Source of the DNA: Aequoribacter fuscus
GTDB lineage: Bacteria > Pseudomonadota > Gammaproteobacteria > Pseudomonadales > Halieaceae
Assembly: GCF_009910365.1 (NCBI RefSeq)
Contig: NZ_CP036423.1
Span: 496,001 to 560,000, forward strand
Length of the DNA: 64,000 nt
Reading direction: 5' to 3'
Every line of letters begins with the position of its first letter. Position 1 is the stretch's first letter. The position numbers and the translations under genes are program-made. The notes under the pieces are model-generated. The model saw only the letters and a program-made list of their open reading frames with translations, made no database searches and had not been told where the DNA came from. This document shows positions 16,571-25,205 of this stretch, piece by piece.

Positions 16571-19129
16571 ATGCGTCAATACACAACAGTGGTAACCCGT
16601 AAATCCCCACTCAGTGCAGCTGTTGCAGCTACGCTGATGTTACTGTCTAGCAACACCTACTCGCAGGAGCTTGAGGAAGTCATCGTCACTGGTGTGGCGA
16701 GAGAAGGCGTTTCTAAATTAGAAGCGAGTGTCTCCGTGAGCTCGTTAAATTCTTACGATATTGAAAAGCTATCGCCTCGATCAGTCGCTGAATTGTTCCG
16801 TGCCTTACCTGGTATACGCTCTGAAAGTTCAGGCGGTAATGGTAATGCCAATATCACGGTTCGCGGCATTCCACTCGCGACAGGTGGATCTAAGTACATG
16901 CAGTTACATGAAGACGGTTTGCCTGTTCTAGAATTTGGCGACATGAACTTTGCCAACACGGACAACTTCATTCGCTCGGACTGGAGCGTTGGTCGAGTTG
17001 AGTCGATTCGCGGTGGTTCGGCGTCGACTGTAGCGTCGAACTCTCCTGGCGGTATCATCAACATGATTAGCAAAAAAGGTGGCGATGACGCTGGCGCCGT
17101 CGGTATTACCATCGGTGCTGACTACGATGAGTTTCGTACCGATTTTGAGTACGGCGGTAGTTTGGCGAGCGACATCACTTATCATGTTGCAGGTTTTTTC
17201 CGCGATGGTGAGGGTGTTCGTGAAACGGGCTTTAATGGTGATAACGGTGGCCAGATTAAATTTAATATCACCAAAGAGCTAAAAGACGGCTATTTGCGTT
17301 TTTATGGGAAACAGTTAGACGATAAAGTCACAACGTATTTGCCATCGCCTGTGCTGGTCAAATCTAATGGCTCGTTCGGTGCAGTTCCTGGATACGATGC
17401 AAGTTCGCAAACGCTCCACTCGGTACAGACCAATAACATTGTCACTTACGACCCCTATGGCAACCCGAAATCTCGCGCCGTCTCTGATGGTATTGAGTCT
17501 AAGGTTTCAGCCTTCGGATTCGAGTTTGATAAAGACCTGGGCAACGGCTGGACTGTAAACAACAAGTTCCGGAATTCTAGTGTTGAAGGTGGTTTCATCT
17601 CTCCCTTCACCGACGGTTTTGCCGGCGGTACGTCAACCATTGCCGCTAAAGGTGCGGCTCTATGTGCTGACGCAAGCGTCGGAGGTGTGTCCATTGACTG
17701 TTCGGGTGGCGTTGCAGCCTTCGTCGACGGTCAGGTCGCTGACCCAAATCAGCTAGCATTCACGAACTTACTGTTCGACACCACATTTGATGACGTGGGC
17801 TTATTGGTTAACGATTTAAGCTTTAGCAAAGATTTTGATCGCTTTAGCGTGAATGCCGGTTATTACTATTCGAAGCAGAACATTGATATTACTTGGAATA
17901 GCTGGCACACCCGCATGCAGACTTTGGCCGGCAAGGGTAGCCAGAATATCACTTACGTAGCCCTGGGTGCGGGCATTGACGCGGATGGAAACTCGGTCGA
18001 TGTCATGCTAGCCGACAATGGCGCCTTGACTCAAAGTTTCCTATCTTGGGACTGGGATCTCGAGTACGTGACAACGGCTCCATACATCAACGTGGCTTTC
18101 GAGGTGAATGATCGCTTAAACATCGAGGCAGGTGTTCGTCGTGATGAGACCAAAGCAAGTGGTCGTCGTTTAGACGGATGCTGTGGTGGTAATTCGAGTG
18201 TTGATCTTAACGGCAATGGCTCGGTAGGCTCTTATGAAGTGGTTGGCGGTGTGATAACTCGCTTGGATTCAGATGCGCTGTTAGAGAACGCTGGTGCAGT
18301 GTCTGCTGGGTTCATTACGGGCGGCGTCCGTCAGCTGAATGACAATGCAGCTGCGGTCACTCGCGTTAATTACACTGCTGACAATACCTCTTACACCTTT
18401 GGTGCAACCTACATGTTGAATGATGATGCATCGATCTTCGTGCGCTACTCCGACGGCGGTCGTGCCGTGGCTGATCGTTTGACTCAGGTCGCAGGTTCAT
18501 TGCAGGCCAATGGCGCTTTAACGTCAACAACGGATGGTTACGACAACGTCGAACAGCTTGAAGTGGGCTATAAGCATCAAGCCGAGGATTGGGCGTTTTA
18601 TGCAACCTTGTTCGACACCATGGTTGAAGAGACCAATGCGGAGATTACCAGTGGTTTGACCTTTGTTCGCGAGTACGAGGCAACCGGTTTGGAACTCGAG
18701 GGCGACTACGATTTTGGTAATGGTTTTCGCATCAACGGTAACCTGACATGGATCGACGCCGAAATCGCAAAAGATGCCACCAATGCGTCGGTAGTGGGTA
18801 ATACACCGCGTCGTCAGGCTGACATGATCTACACCATTTCGCCTGAATACTCGTTTGGTAACGGCCTGATCGGTGCCTCGGTGGTCGGTTCATCAGACTT
18901 CTATCTTCAAGATAGCAATCAGCTGAAGCAAGACGCGTATCAGTTAGTCCACGTATACGCTAACTACCAGCTGTCTGATGCTTTAACCGTAAGCTTAAAT
19001 GTAAACAACATAACCGATGAGTTTGTTATTACGGAATCGGAAGAGAGTGCTGCGGCAGCCGGTGATTTTGTTCGAGCACGTCCTTTAAGTGGTCGGTCAA
19101 CATCTATCAGTGTTCGTTACGATTTCTGA
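16571..19129 (+). CDS. TonB-dependent receptor of the sugar locus
   Basis: 852-aa outer-membrane receptor. Signal peptide ending near TYSQ, TonB box ELEEVIVTGVA (~33-43), plug domain (~50-170; motifs NITVRGIPLATGG and VESIRGGSASTVASNSPGG), then a beta-barrel ending VRYDF. ATG at 16571 follows AAAAAGGAGGACGCC, a strong ribosome site. It faces the MFS-fructokinase operon across two LacI operators, so it probably imports the sugar that operon uses. Odd: an EF-hand-like loop, DLNGNGSVGSYE at residues 545-556, and a partial one (DADGNSVD at 470) sit in predicted extracellular regions. A terminator follows. Confidence 0.92.
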   Translation: MRQYTTVVTRKSPLSAAVAATLMLLSSNTYSQELEEVIVTGVAREGVSKLEASVSVSSLNSYDIEKLSPRSVAELFRALPGIRSESSGGNGNANITVRGIPLATGGSKYMQLHEDGLPVLEFGDMNFANTDNFIRSDWSVGRVESIRGGSASTVASNSPGGIINMISKKGGDDAGAVGITIGADYDEFRTDFEYGGSLASDITYHVAGFFRDGEGVRETGFNGDNGGQIKFNITKELKDGYLRFYGKQLDDKVTTYLPSPVLVKSNGSFGAVPGYDASSQTLHSVQTNNIVTYDPYGNPKSRAVSDGIESKVSAFGFEFDKDLGNGWTVNNKFRNSSVEGGFISPFTDGFAGGTSTIAAKGAALCADASVGGVSIDCSGGVAAFVDGQVADPNQLAFTNLLFDTTFDDVGLLVNDLSFSKDFDRFSVNAGYYYSKQNIDITWNSWHTRMQTLAGKGSQNITYVALGAGIDADGNSVDVMLADNGALTQSFLSWDWDLEYVTTAPYINVAFEVNDRLNIEAGVRRDETKASGRRLDGCCGGNSSVDLNGNGSVGSYEVVGGVITRLDSDALLENAGAVSAGFITGGVRQLNDNAAAVTRVNYTADNTSYTFGATYMLNDDASIFVRYSDGGRAVADRLTQVAGSLQANGALTSTTDGYDNVEQLEVGYKHQAEDWAFYATLFDTMVEETNAEITSGLTFVREYEATGLELEGDYDFGNGFRINGNLTWIDAEIAKDATNASVVGNTPRRQADMIYTISPEYSFGNGLIGASVVGSSDFYLQDSNQLKQDAYQLVHVYANYQLSDALTVSLNVNNITDEFVITESEESAAAAGDFVRARPLSGRSTSISVRYDF

Positions 19130-19137
19130 TCGAGGTC

Positions 19138-19158
19138 GGGGCAGCACCTAGCTGCCCC
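19138..19158 (+). terminator. Hairpin terminator after the sugar receptor
   Basis: Perfect 8-bp stem GGGGCAGC / GCTGCCCC, loop accta, followed by actttctttg; a weak T-run, so termination may be partial and could allow read-through into the GH-J gene 48 nt on. Confidence 0.7.
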
Positions 19159-19948
19159 ACTTTCTTTGAACGAAATTTTTTGAAACATTCGCACAAAGGT
19201 TCAGCATGACCTCTTCGCACATTAAATTAGCTGACTGTTACTTGTGGGACGCGTGGTCCTTCATCGAGCCGGGCACATGGCATTTGTACTGTTTGGGCCT
19301 GCACAAGTATGACTCGACAGGCTCCTTGATAAACCCCGATCATCGCAACGATCACCAGTTTCACATTCATCATTTTGAGTCGTCTGACAACGGTCAGCAT
19401 TGGGCGGATTGCGGAGTCTTTCAGCAGGCGGGCATCTGCGCCAATGGTGCCGATTCGGGCAACGTATGGAGTGGTGATTCACACAGAACCGCTGGGGGCG
19501 ATTATTGGTTTGCCGCCACGGGAATACGGGCGATTGATGCCGAGCGTCCGTTTGTTCAATCCTTGATGCTGGGGAAATCGAGCACGCCTCAGATATTTGA
19601 TGGCGTGATGACGCCGGTATTGATGGCGGATGAACATCACGATCAGCTCACGGAGAAAGGCTACTTTCTGGCCGGCCAAGACGCCTTAGGTCATCGTGAT
19701 GGCGAGCTCGGGGGTTCGATTCTGGCGCTACGAGATCCCTACATTGTTGATTTGCACGATTCAGGTGAGGGAAAAGTCGTTGATGTGGTGTTCGCAGCGA
19801 AGGCGACCAACGGCACTCCGGCAATGGGGCACATCCGTGTAAGCTTAGCCGGTGATGTCCCCGAGTTAATCGAGATATGCCACCCCATTGCCTTGCCCTG
19901 ACCTTTCCCCAGAGTTAGCACCACAGCTCTGATGAGATTGTCCAAAAG

Positions 19949-20767
19949 TTACGCCGCCTGTTTTGCGAATGCAACAGGTGGCAAATAATCCAGAGAACTG
20001 TGTGGTCGAACGTGGTTGTAGTGGTGCCGCCACTGATCGATCTCCACTCTAGCTTCCTCCATTGACCGGAACCAGTGGCGGTTTAAACACTCGTTCCTAA
20101 ACTTTCCATTCAAGCTTTCCACGAAAGCATTCTGCGTTGGTTTTCCCGGCTGTATGAAGCCAAGCTTTACTCCGGCCTCTTGGCTCCAGAAAAACATGGC
20201 CTTACTGGTAAATTCCGTGCCGTTGTCGCAAACAATCGTTTTTGGTTGTTCCCGGCTTTCAATTAACTGACCAAGGAAGCGAGCGACTTGCCGACCACTA
20301 ATCGACACAGAAACCAGTTGCCCAACCATCTCTCGCGAATAATCATCGACGATATTCAGTACACGAAAGCGCCGCCCGTTACTCAGCTGATCCGACACAA
20401 AATCCATCGACCAGCGTTGATTAACACCCAGAGGCACTTCCATTGGCTGGCGAGGCCGCTGGAGCTTCTTCCTCTTCTTAGTGCGCACCTGCAGGCCTTC
20501 CTCTGTGTAAATCCGGTAAGTACGTTTCCTGTTAACAACCAACCCCTCTGCCTTGAGCAACCCGTGCAGCAATAAATATCCATAGGCGGATTGATCAACG
20601 GCCAATTCCTTTAACCTCGCTCTCAGGGCTCCGTCGTTACTTGGTCTGGCCTGATAACGGTAGGCCGTTCGGCTAATGCCCGCCAACCGGCAGGCCGCTC
20701 GTTCACTGATGCGGTGTTCTGCGATCATGTGTTTGGCTGCCTGCTTGCGACTAGCAGGCTTCACCAC
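19949..20767 (-). CDS. IS3-family transposase OrfB (DDE integrase domain)
   Basis: 272 aa. N-terminal HTH_21-like region (ERAACRLAGISRTAYRYQ), then the rve catalytic core: first Asp in RWSMDFVSD, second in IVCDNGTEFTS, and the Glu in PTQNAFVESLNGKFRNECL, followed by YNHVRPHSSLDYLPP. All three DDE residues are present. Its frame is -1 relative to orfA; the GTG at 20767 immediately follows the slippery heptamer, so the active enzyme is expected as an OrfAB fusion. Confidence 0.95.
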   Translation of the reverse strand: MVKPASRKQAAKHMIAEHRISERAACRLAGISRTAYRYQARPSNDGALRARLKELAVDQSAYGYLLLHGLLKAEGLVVNRKRTYRIYTEEGLQVRTKKRKKLQRPRQPMEVPLGVNQRWSMDFVSDQLSNGRRFRVLNIVDDYSREMVGQLVSVSISGRQVARFLGQLIESREQPKTIVCDNGTEFTSKAMFFWSQEAGVKLGFIQPGKPTQNAFVESLNGKFRNECLNRHWFRSMEEARVEIDQWRHHYNHVRPHSSLDYLPPVAFAKQAA

Positions 20768-21024
20768 TTTTTTGATAGCACATCCTTCATTGCTTCAACT
20801 TCAAGGAGCTTGTCGGCTAATAGTCTCTTGAGCTTATTGTTCTCGCTCTCAAGCTCCCGTAACCGCTTGGCTTCGCTGACTTCCATACCGGCGAACTTGC
20901 TACGCCAGTTATAGAAGGTGCCATTTGATATACCCAGGTTGCGACAGATGTCTTCAACCTTGGCCCCCGCCTCATGCTCTTTGATGGCTTTGATGATTTG
21001 TTCGTCGCTGTATCGCTTCTTCAT
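20761..21024 (-). CDS. IS3-family transposase OrfA (helix-turn-helix)
   Basis: 87-aa DNA-binding subunit: HTH_8/IS3-type helix-turn-helix (DICRNLGISNGTFYNWR, ~25-41) and a leucine-zipper-like heptad region (LRELESENNKLKRLLADKL). At its 3' end the minus-strand heptamer A AAA AAG (20773-20767) precedes TGG TGA; a -1 slip there reads straight into orfB. This matches programmed frameshifting known in the family. Confidence 0.93.
   Translation of the reverse strand: MKKRYSDEQIIKAIKEHEAGAKVEDICRNLGISNGTFYNWRSKFAGMEVSEAKRLRELESENNKLKRLLADKLLEVEAMKDVLSKKW
20767..20773 (-). other. Programmed -1 frameshift heptamer of the IS
   Basis: A AAA AAG in the zero frame of orfA (codons TCA AAA AAG TGG TGA). 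A slip gives GTG GTG AAG CCT, the beginning of orfB. The canonical IS3/IS911-type slippery sequence; no stimulatory stem was checked. Confidence 0.75.
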
Positions 21025-21504
21025 ACTGAGATCTCCATCCCGTTAGGTTAACTGGAAATCTCATCGAGGTCATGGTTCTAAAATCGGGAGAAAGGTCAGC
21101 CCGATGCTGACTTGTTCACGCAATTTGAAGTGCCAAAAGTCATTTTTGACGCGGAGGCGCAGCGTTATTTGCTCCTGGGCTCAACGGCAGATCGCGTTGA
21201 TGAATCGCAACCAGAGGAAGAGGTCAATCGTTATCTGCGGCTTTACTACGCCAATGATTTGCGAGGGCCTTGGAATCCTGCAACGCTGGAGGGTAGCGAA
21301 CTGCTCGGAGCGGGTTGTCGCTTTGGTGCTACGATTCTTGAATACAATTCAGATGCGCAGCAGCTGGTCTGTCTGGCGCCGCTCACCACCATGGACGAGA
21401 GCGGTGGCTTGTTCTTTGATTATTCCTTTGCTATCGATGTAGGAAAACTGGGGCAACAAGAACGCTTAGCCATCCAAATTCTTACTTGAGTTTCGGGGGC
21501 CCTA

Positions 21505-22521
21505 TCAGGCTGATTCGCGTATTATCAATTCAGGCTCGAGTTCAATACAGCTCGGGCCTTTTCCGTCTAATACCTTCAATAAATTGTCGACCAGCAATTC
21601 AGCGCCGGCTGAGCGATCTTGCCGTATCGTGGTCAGCGTCGGGTGATAAATCGCAGCGGCGGGAATATCGTCATACCCAATCACCGCGACATCACGGGGT
21701 ATATCCACTCCGACGCTTTGCAGGGCCGACATGACTTTAAATGCTTGCATGTCGCTGGCGGCAATGACTGCATCGTATTCATCGCGGCGATTGACGAGTT
21801 GCTCTAAACTTTTCTCGCCCGTGTTGCGATCCATTAGCGAACCAAAGACCAACTCCGAGCTGATACTCAATTGATGCTCGGCAAGACCTTGTTGCACTCC
21901 GGCAAAGCGGCTCGCAATTTCTGGGTGATCTTGATAACCCACGAATGCGATGTTCTTTCGTCCGGTCTCGGCAATATGCTCACCGGCCAATCTTCCACCT
22001 TGTAGATTATTCGATCCGGCCAGTGCATAAGCCTGCCCGCCTTCCACAGGGGCACCCCAAACCGAAAGAACATCGAATTGTTCGGCGAGCTCATTCAACT
22101 GTGTGTGAATTGAACCCTGTCCAATAACAATAACGCCGTCTGCTTGACGGTTGCGGATAAAGGTTTCTATCCATTCGGCCTGCTGTGGACGAGTGCGTGT
22201 CAGCAGCAGCTGGTGCCCGCGTTGATCAAGTGCCTCGGCTATCGCTGCGGTAATCTCTAGAAAGAAAGGGTCAGAGATGCTCCATTCCACATCGTCCGCT
22301 GCGGCGATAATGACGGCAATGGTCAGGGTTTGTTTGGTTCGGAAGTTACGTGCGGCGGAGTTAAATCGGTAGTTCTTTTCCTTTGCGATTTTGCGAACCA
22401 GCGCCTTAGTTTTATTGTTGACCAAGGGCGAGTCTGCCAGGGCTCTAGAGACGGTCGACTTTGATACCCCAGCTAAGGCAGCGATGTCGGCCATTTGAAG
22501 GTCGCGATTTGATTTGCTCAT
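21505..22521 (-). CDS. LacI-family sugar regulator
   Basis: 338-aa repressor. The N-terminal LacI helix-turn-helix MADIAALAGVSKSTVSRAL (~10-28) with hinge helix region YRFNSAARNF precedes a periplasmic-binding-protein-like effector domain (~60-338; motifs GYDDIPAAAIYHPTLTTIRQD). A binding-site copy lies 40 bp upstream of its own start, and two more lie between the MFS and receptor genes, which supports local control plus autoregulation. Effector is probably a sugar or sugar phosphate of the locus (inference). Confidence 0.92.
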   Translation of the reverse strand: MSKSNRDLQMADIAALAGVSKSTVSRALADSPLVNNKTKALVRKIAKEKNYRFNSAARNFRTKQTLTIAVIIAAADDVEWSISDPFFLEITAAIAEALDQRGHQLLLTRTRPQQAEWIETFIRNRQADGVIVIGQGSIHTQLNELAEQFDVLSVWGAPVEGGQAYALAGSNNLQGGRLAGEHIAETGRKNIAFVGYQDHPEIASRFAGVQQGLAEHQLSISSELVFGSLMDRNTGEKSLEQLVNRRDEYDAVIAASDMQAFKVMSALQSVGVDIPRDVAVIGYDDIPAAAIYHPTLTTIRQDRSAGAELLVDNLLKVLDGKGPSCIELEPELIIRESA

Positions 22522-22560
22522 GTTTTATTCGAAATGCCAGATCCGTGCAGTGTAACTCAT

Positions 22561-22576
22561 GTGCAATCGGTTGTGT
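22561..22576. promoter_or_regulatory. LacI-type operator 3 (autoregulatory site)
   Basis: GTGCAATCGGTTGTGT, sharing the 12-base core TGCAATCGGTTG with operators 1 and 2. Placed 40 bp upstream of the regulator's start codon. Confidence 0.72.
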
Positions 22577-22620
22577 GCTTTCTTGAGCTTTGATTGACCA
22601 GAATTGGAAGTGGGCCGCGG

Positions 22621-22645
22621 GCAGGCGGCGCTGATCGCCGCTTGC
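22621..22645 (-). terminator. Hairpin between the molybdopterin oxidoreductase and lacI
   Basis: GCAGGCGGCG, loop ctgat, CGCCGCTTGC: a 10-bp stem with one G-T pair, 15 nt after the oxidoreductase stop. No T-run on the minus strand, so it is a probable but not classical terminator. Confidence 0.5.
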
Positions 22646-22659
22646 TCGTGGGTTGGATC

Positions 22660-24783
22660 TCAGGCTGCTGCGACGGTCACCGGCACGCCATTGACGGCTG
22701 CATTACCGCTTAACTCGTCGATGTATTCATGATCGGTAATGTCGTTGCAGCTCACCCCTTTGTTGGCGACGGCGATGTCCATTTGAATGCCCTGTCTGTC
22801 GTGGCCGTAACCGTGCGGTAGGCTGACGACGCCGGGCATGACCTGGTCGGTAATCTCAAGCGGAGCGTGAATTACCCCTACGCGTGAGTGAATGCTGACT
22901 TCGGTTCCATCCTCCAACCCCTTTGCCTTGGCATCGTCAGGGTGCATCATCAATGTACAGCGATTCTTGCCTTTTACCAGACGATGGTAGTTGTGCATCC
23001 AAGAGTTGCAATCGCGGACATGGCGCCGGCCAATCAGGCGAAACTCATCCTTCGAGCTCGTATCGTCGGCAAACTCAGCTAGCAACCGCGGTAGATCCGC
23101 CAAGGGCTCGGGGGTAGCGCACTGTATGCGTTTGTCTTTGGTCTGGAGGCGCTCGGGTAGCAGCGGCTTTAACTCACCCAAATCGATACCAGAAGGATGG
23201 TCGATAAGTGACTGTAAGCTGAGGTTATGCTCGGTGTTTTCACCATAAGGTCCCCCTTTGATACCGGCATCGATAATCTTGTGGGGTGGAATACGTTTTG
23301 GTGGTTCGAGCCCTAAGCGCTGCGCCACGCGTTCACCCAGGCCGACAAAGATTTCCCAGTCGTGCAGTGCACCCTCTGGCTTTTCGAATACCGGTGGGTT
23401 GTAGCGCGTGGTGTTACGCAGGGCATTCACATGAAATCCCAAGTCGTAGTGGTCGTGTTCCAAGGGCGACGTCGGTGGCAAGATGATATCCGCATGCCGA
23501 GTTGTTTCGTTGAGGTAGGGGTCTAGTGACACCATGAAGTCGAGTTGTTCTAGCGCGTCGTCCAATTGGCGACCATTAGGTGTTGACAACACCGGGTTGC
23601 CAGCGCCCGTGAACAAGACTCTAATTTGCCCTTCGCCGGGGGTGGTGATTTCTTCGGCGAGCGCCGCTGATGGCAGTTCGCGGTCAAATTCGGGCAAGCC
23701 ACGCTTGCGTGAATGGTGACGCGCAAAACCCCCAGGGCCTGTATTGCGCACCTGATCGACGGCCGGCAGAGTGAACATCGACCCGCCCACTCGATCAATA
23801 TTGCCGGTGATGATGTTGATGATTTGTATAGCCCATTGATTCAAAGCGCCATAGCGTTGCACGGATACCCCCATGCGCCCGTAACAGATCGCCTTTTCGG
23901 CTTTGGCAAAATCGTGGGCGATGCGTGTAATCGTTGCTGCACTGATTCCTGTGTGTTGGGCGGCCAGTTCAGGCGTGAAAGCTCGCACAGCCTCCGCGAC
24001 AAGTTCTACGCCATCGGTGAACGGTGCCAGTTGGTCAAGATCTGCCAAACCGTCCTGGAAGATGACGTTCATTACCGCGAGGATAAACAGGGCGTCGGTG
24101 CCAGGTTTGATAAAATGATGCTCGCTGGCCATTTCAGCCGTTTCGGTGCGTCGTGGGTCGAGTACTACCAGCTTGCCGCCCCGAGCTTTCAGATCTTTGA
24201 TGCGCTGTTTGATATCGGGCACGGTCCAAATACTGCCGTTGGAGGCCACAGGGTTACCGCCTAGCATGAGGAAATAATCAGAGCGGTCAATGTCCGGAAT
24301 AGGGAACATAAGTTTGTGGCCAAAGAGCCACATAGAGGTCAGGTGATGAGGCAGCTGGTCGACGGACGTTGCGGAGAAGCGATTTTTGGTGCGCAGCAAT
24401 TTGAACAGTGCACCTTGGTGCGTCATCATGCCGTAATTATGGATCGACGGGTTGCCCAAATAGACGCCGATGCTGTCGACCCCGTAGCGTTCGACCGAAT
24501 CGGCCAAGGCGTTGGCGGCGGTATCAAGTGCCTCATCCCAAGAGATAGGCTCGTGACGGAGAGAGCCATCTGCTTGTTTGACCTTTTTCATGGGCTGGCG
24601 CAAACGATCCGGGTCTTGATGAATATCTTGCAGGGCAACGGCTTTGGGGCAGATGTGCCCGCGGCTTAAGGGGTCGTTTTTGTCGCCTTTGATCGACAAA
24701 ATCTCAGTGCCATCGGTTTCGATGATAAGGCCGCAAATGGCTTCGCACAGATGACAGGCGCGATGATGTACTTGTGTCGCCAT
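22660..24783 (-). CDS. Molybdopterin-dependent oxidoreductase (DMSO reductase family)
   Basis: 707-aa molybdenum or tungsten bis-MGD enzyme. The N-terminal [4Fe-4S] motif is C-x2-C-x3-C (ACHLCEAICG, ~8-17) with a fourth cysteine in GHICPKA at ~46. The catalytic domain has TSVDQLP, MLGGNPVASNGS and VVLDPRRTETA; the C-terminal MopB-CT barrel includes HPDDAKAKGLEDGTEV. No twin-arginine signal, so cytoplasmic. I start at 24783, after AAGGAGAAAACC, not at the upstream ATG at 24837. There are no adjacent electron-transfer subunits or Mo-cofactor genes. Substrate unknown; formate dehydrogenase-like or biotin-sulfoxide-like activities are possible. Confidence 0.88.
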   Translation of the reverse strand: MATQVHHRACHLCEAICGLIIETDGTEILSIKGDKNDPLSRGHICPKAVALQDIHQDPDRLRQPMKKVKQADGSLRHEPISWDEALDTAANALADSVERYGVDSIGVYLGNPSIHNYGMMTHQGALFKLLRTKNRFSATSVDQLPHHLTSMWLFGHKLMFPIPDIDRSDYFLMLGGNPVASNGSIWTVPDIKQRIKDLKARGGKLVVLDPRRTETAEMASEHHFIKPGTDALFILAVMNVIFQDGLADLDQLAPFTDGVELVAEAVRAFTPELAAQHTGISAATITRIAHDFAKAEKAICYGRMGVSVQRYGALNQWAIQIINIITGNIDRVGGSMFTLPAVDQVRNTGPGGFARHHSRKRGLPEFDRELPSAALAEEITTPGEGQIRVLFTGAGNPVLSTPNGRQLDDALEQLDFMVSLDPYLNETTRHADIILPPTSPLEHDHYDLGFHVNALRNTTRYNPPVFEKPEGALHDWEIFVGLGERVAQRLGLEPPKRIPPHKIIDAGIKGGPYGENTEHNLSLQSLIDHPSGIDLGELKPLLPERLQTKDKRIQCATPEPLADLPRLLAEFADDTSSKDEFRLIGRRHVRDCNSWMHNYHRLVKGKNRCTLMMHPDDAKAKGLEDGTEVSIHSRVGVIHAPLEITDQVMPGVVSLPHGYGHDRQGIQMDIAVANKGVSCNDITDHEYIDELSGNAAVNGVPVTVAAA

Positions 24784-24931
24784 GGTTTTCTCCTTGTTAT
24801 TTGAGCTTAGTGTGCGGTGAACACATGCAAAGCTCAAGTGTTCTGTCGCAAATTAGGGTTTAGCACGTGCGGGGCTTGTCTGCTTCGAAAAGGGCGGGTA
24901 ATGTAAGCCCAACAAAGCCAGCGAGATCGTC

Positions 24932-25171
24932 ATGCCTTTCGGTCGCAAGCCTCCAGATATTAGTAACGCCGCAAATCAGGAATTAACGCCTGCCATGCGT
25001 TTGTTAGAGCTGCAGCACAAGCACCGCGTTATGGACGCCAAAATTACCGAGTTACAGCTAAACCCCTACCAGAATCAAATTTTGCTGCAGCGCCTAAAGA
25101 AAGAGAAGTTGCGTCTCAAAGACGCGATAGAGCGCCTTAAAGATGATCTTATACCCGACCTAGACGCGTAA
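24932..25171 (+). CDS. YdcH-like small coiled-coil protein (DUF465)
   Basis: 79 aa, highly charged and predicted almost wholly helical. The segment LLELQHKHRVMDAKITELQ followed by LLQRLKKEKLRLKDAIERL matches the YdcH/DUF465 pattern (paired helices, LKKEKLxLKDxI). Function of the family is unknown. It lies 34 bp before the next gene. Confidence 0.75.
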   Translation: MPFGRKPPDISNAANQELTPAMRLLELQHKHRVMDAKITELQLNPYQNQILLQRLKKEKLRLKDAIERLKDDLIPDLDA

Positions 25172-25205
25172 GTATTGCACTAGGCCAATGGATACCGGAG
25201 AGACG

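Larger units (their letters stand above)
19899..21098 (-). mobile_element. Complete IS3-family element (IS407-group type), 1200 bp
   Basis: Ends begin TGACCTTTC on both strands, and imperfect inverted repeats extend ~40 bp (TGACCTTTCCCCAGA versus TGACCTTTCTCCCGA, both reaching GATGAGA). Flanked by a 4-bp direct repeat GCCC (19895-19898 and 21099-21102), the size usual for the IS407 group. Carries orfA and orfB with an A-AAA-AAG slippery site. Both genes and ends look intact, so it may still be active, and the insertion is recent. Confidence 0.95.
19206..21489 (+). pseudogene. GH-J clan beta-fructosidase (GH68/GH32-like), split by an IS3 element
   Basis: 5' part 19206-19898, 3' part 21103-21489; removing the IS and one GCCC target copy (19899-21102) restores one 359-aa frame reading ...ALP-DADLFTQFEVPK.... 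Recognised by GH-J clan signposts: WDAW with putative nucleophile D15, NVWSGD at ~86-91, RDPY with the stabilising aspartate at D177, and EVPK with putative acid/base E240. The insertion lies 8 codons before E240, so the 5' fragment cannot be active. No signal peptide, so the enzyme was cytoplasmic and would have cleaved an imported fructoside such as sucrose, releasing fructose for the fructokinase. Length suits a compact GH68-like hydrolase; GH32 or GH43 are alternatives. Confidence 0.82.

Noticed and set aside
23713-24264. 183-aa plus-strand frame over the molybdopterin oxidoreductase
   Set aside because: Antisense shadow; the minus strand carries clear cofactor-binding motifs across the whole stretch.
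24784-24837. 18-residue extension of the molybdopterin oxidoreductase as a signal peptide
   Set aside because: No twin-arginine or hydrophobic core; a clear AAGGAG ribosome site precedes the ATG at 24783.
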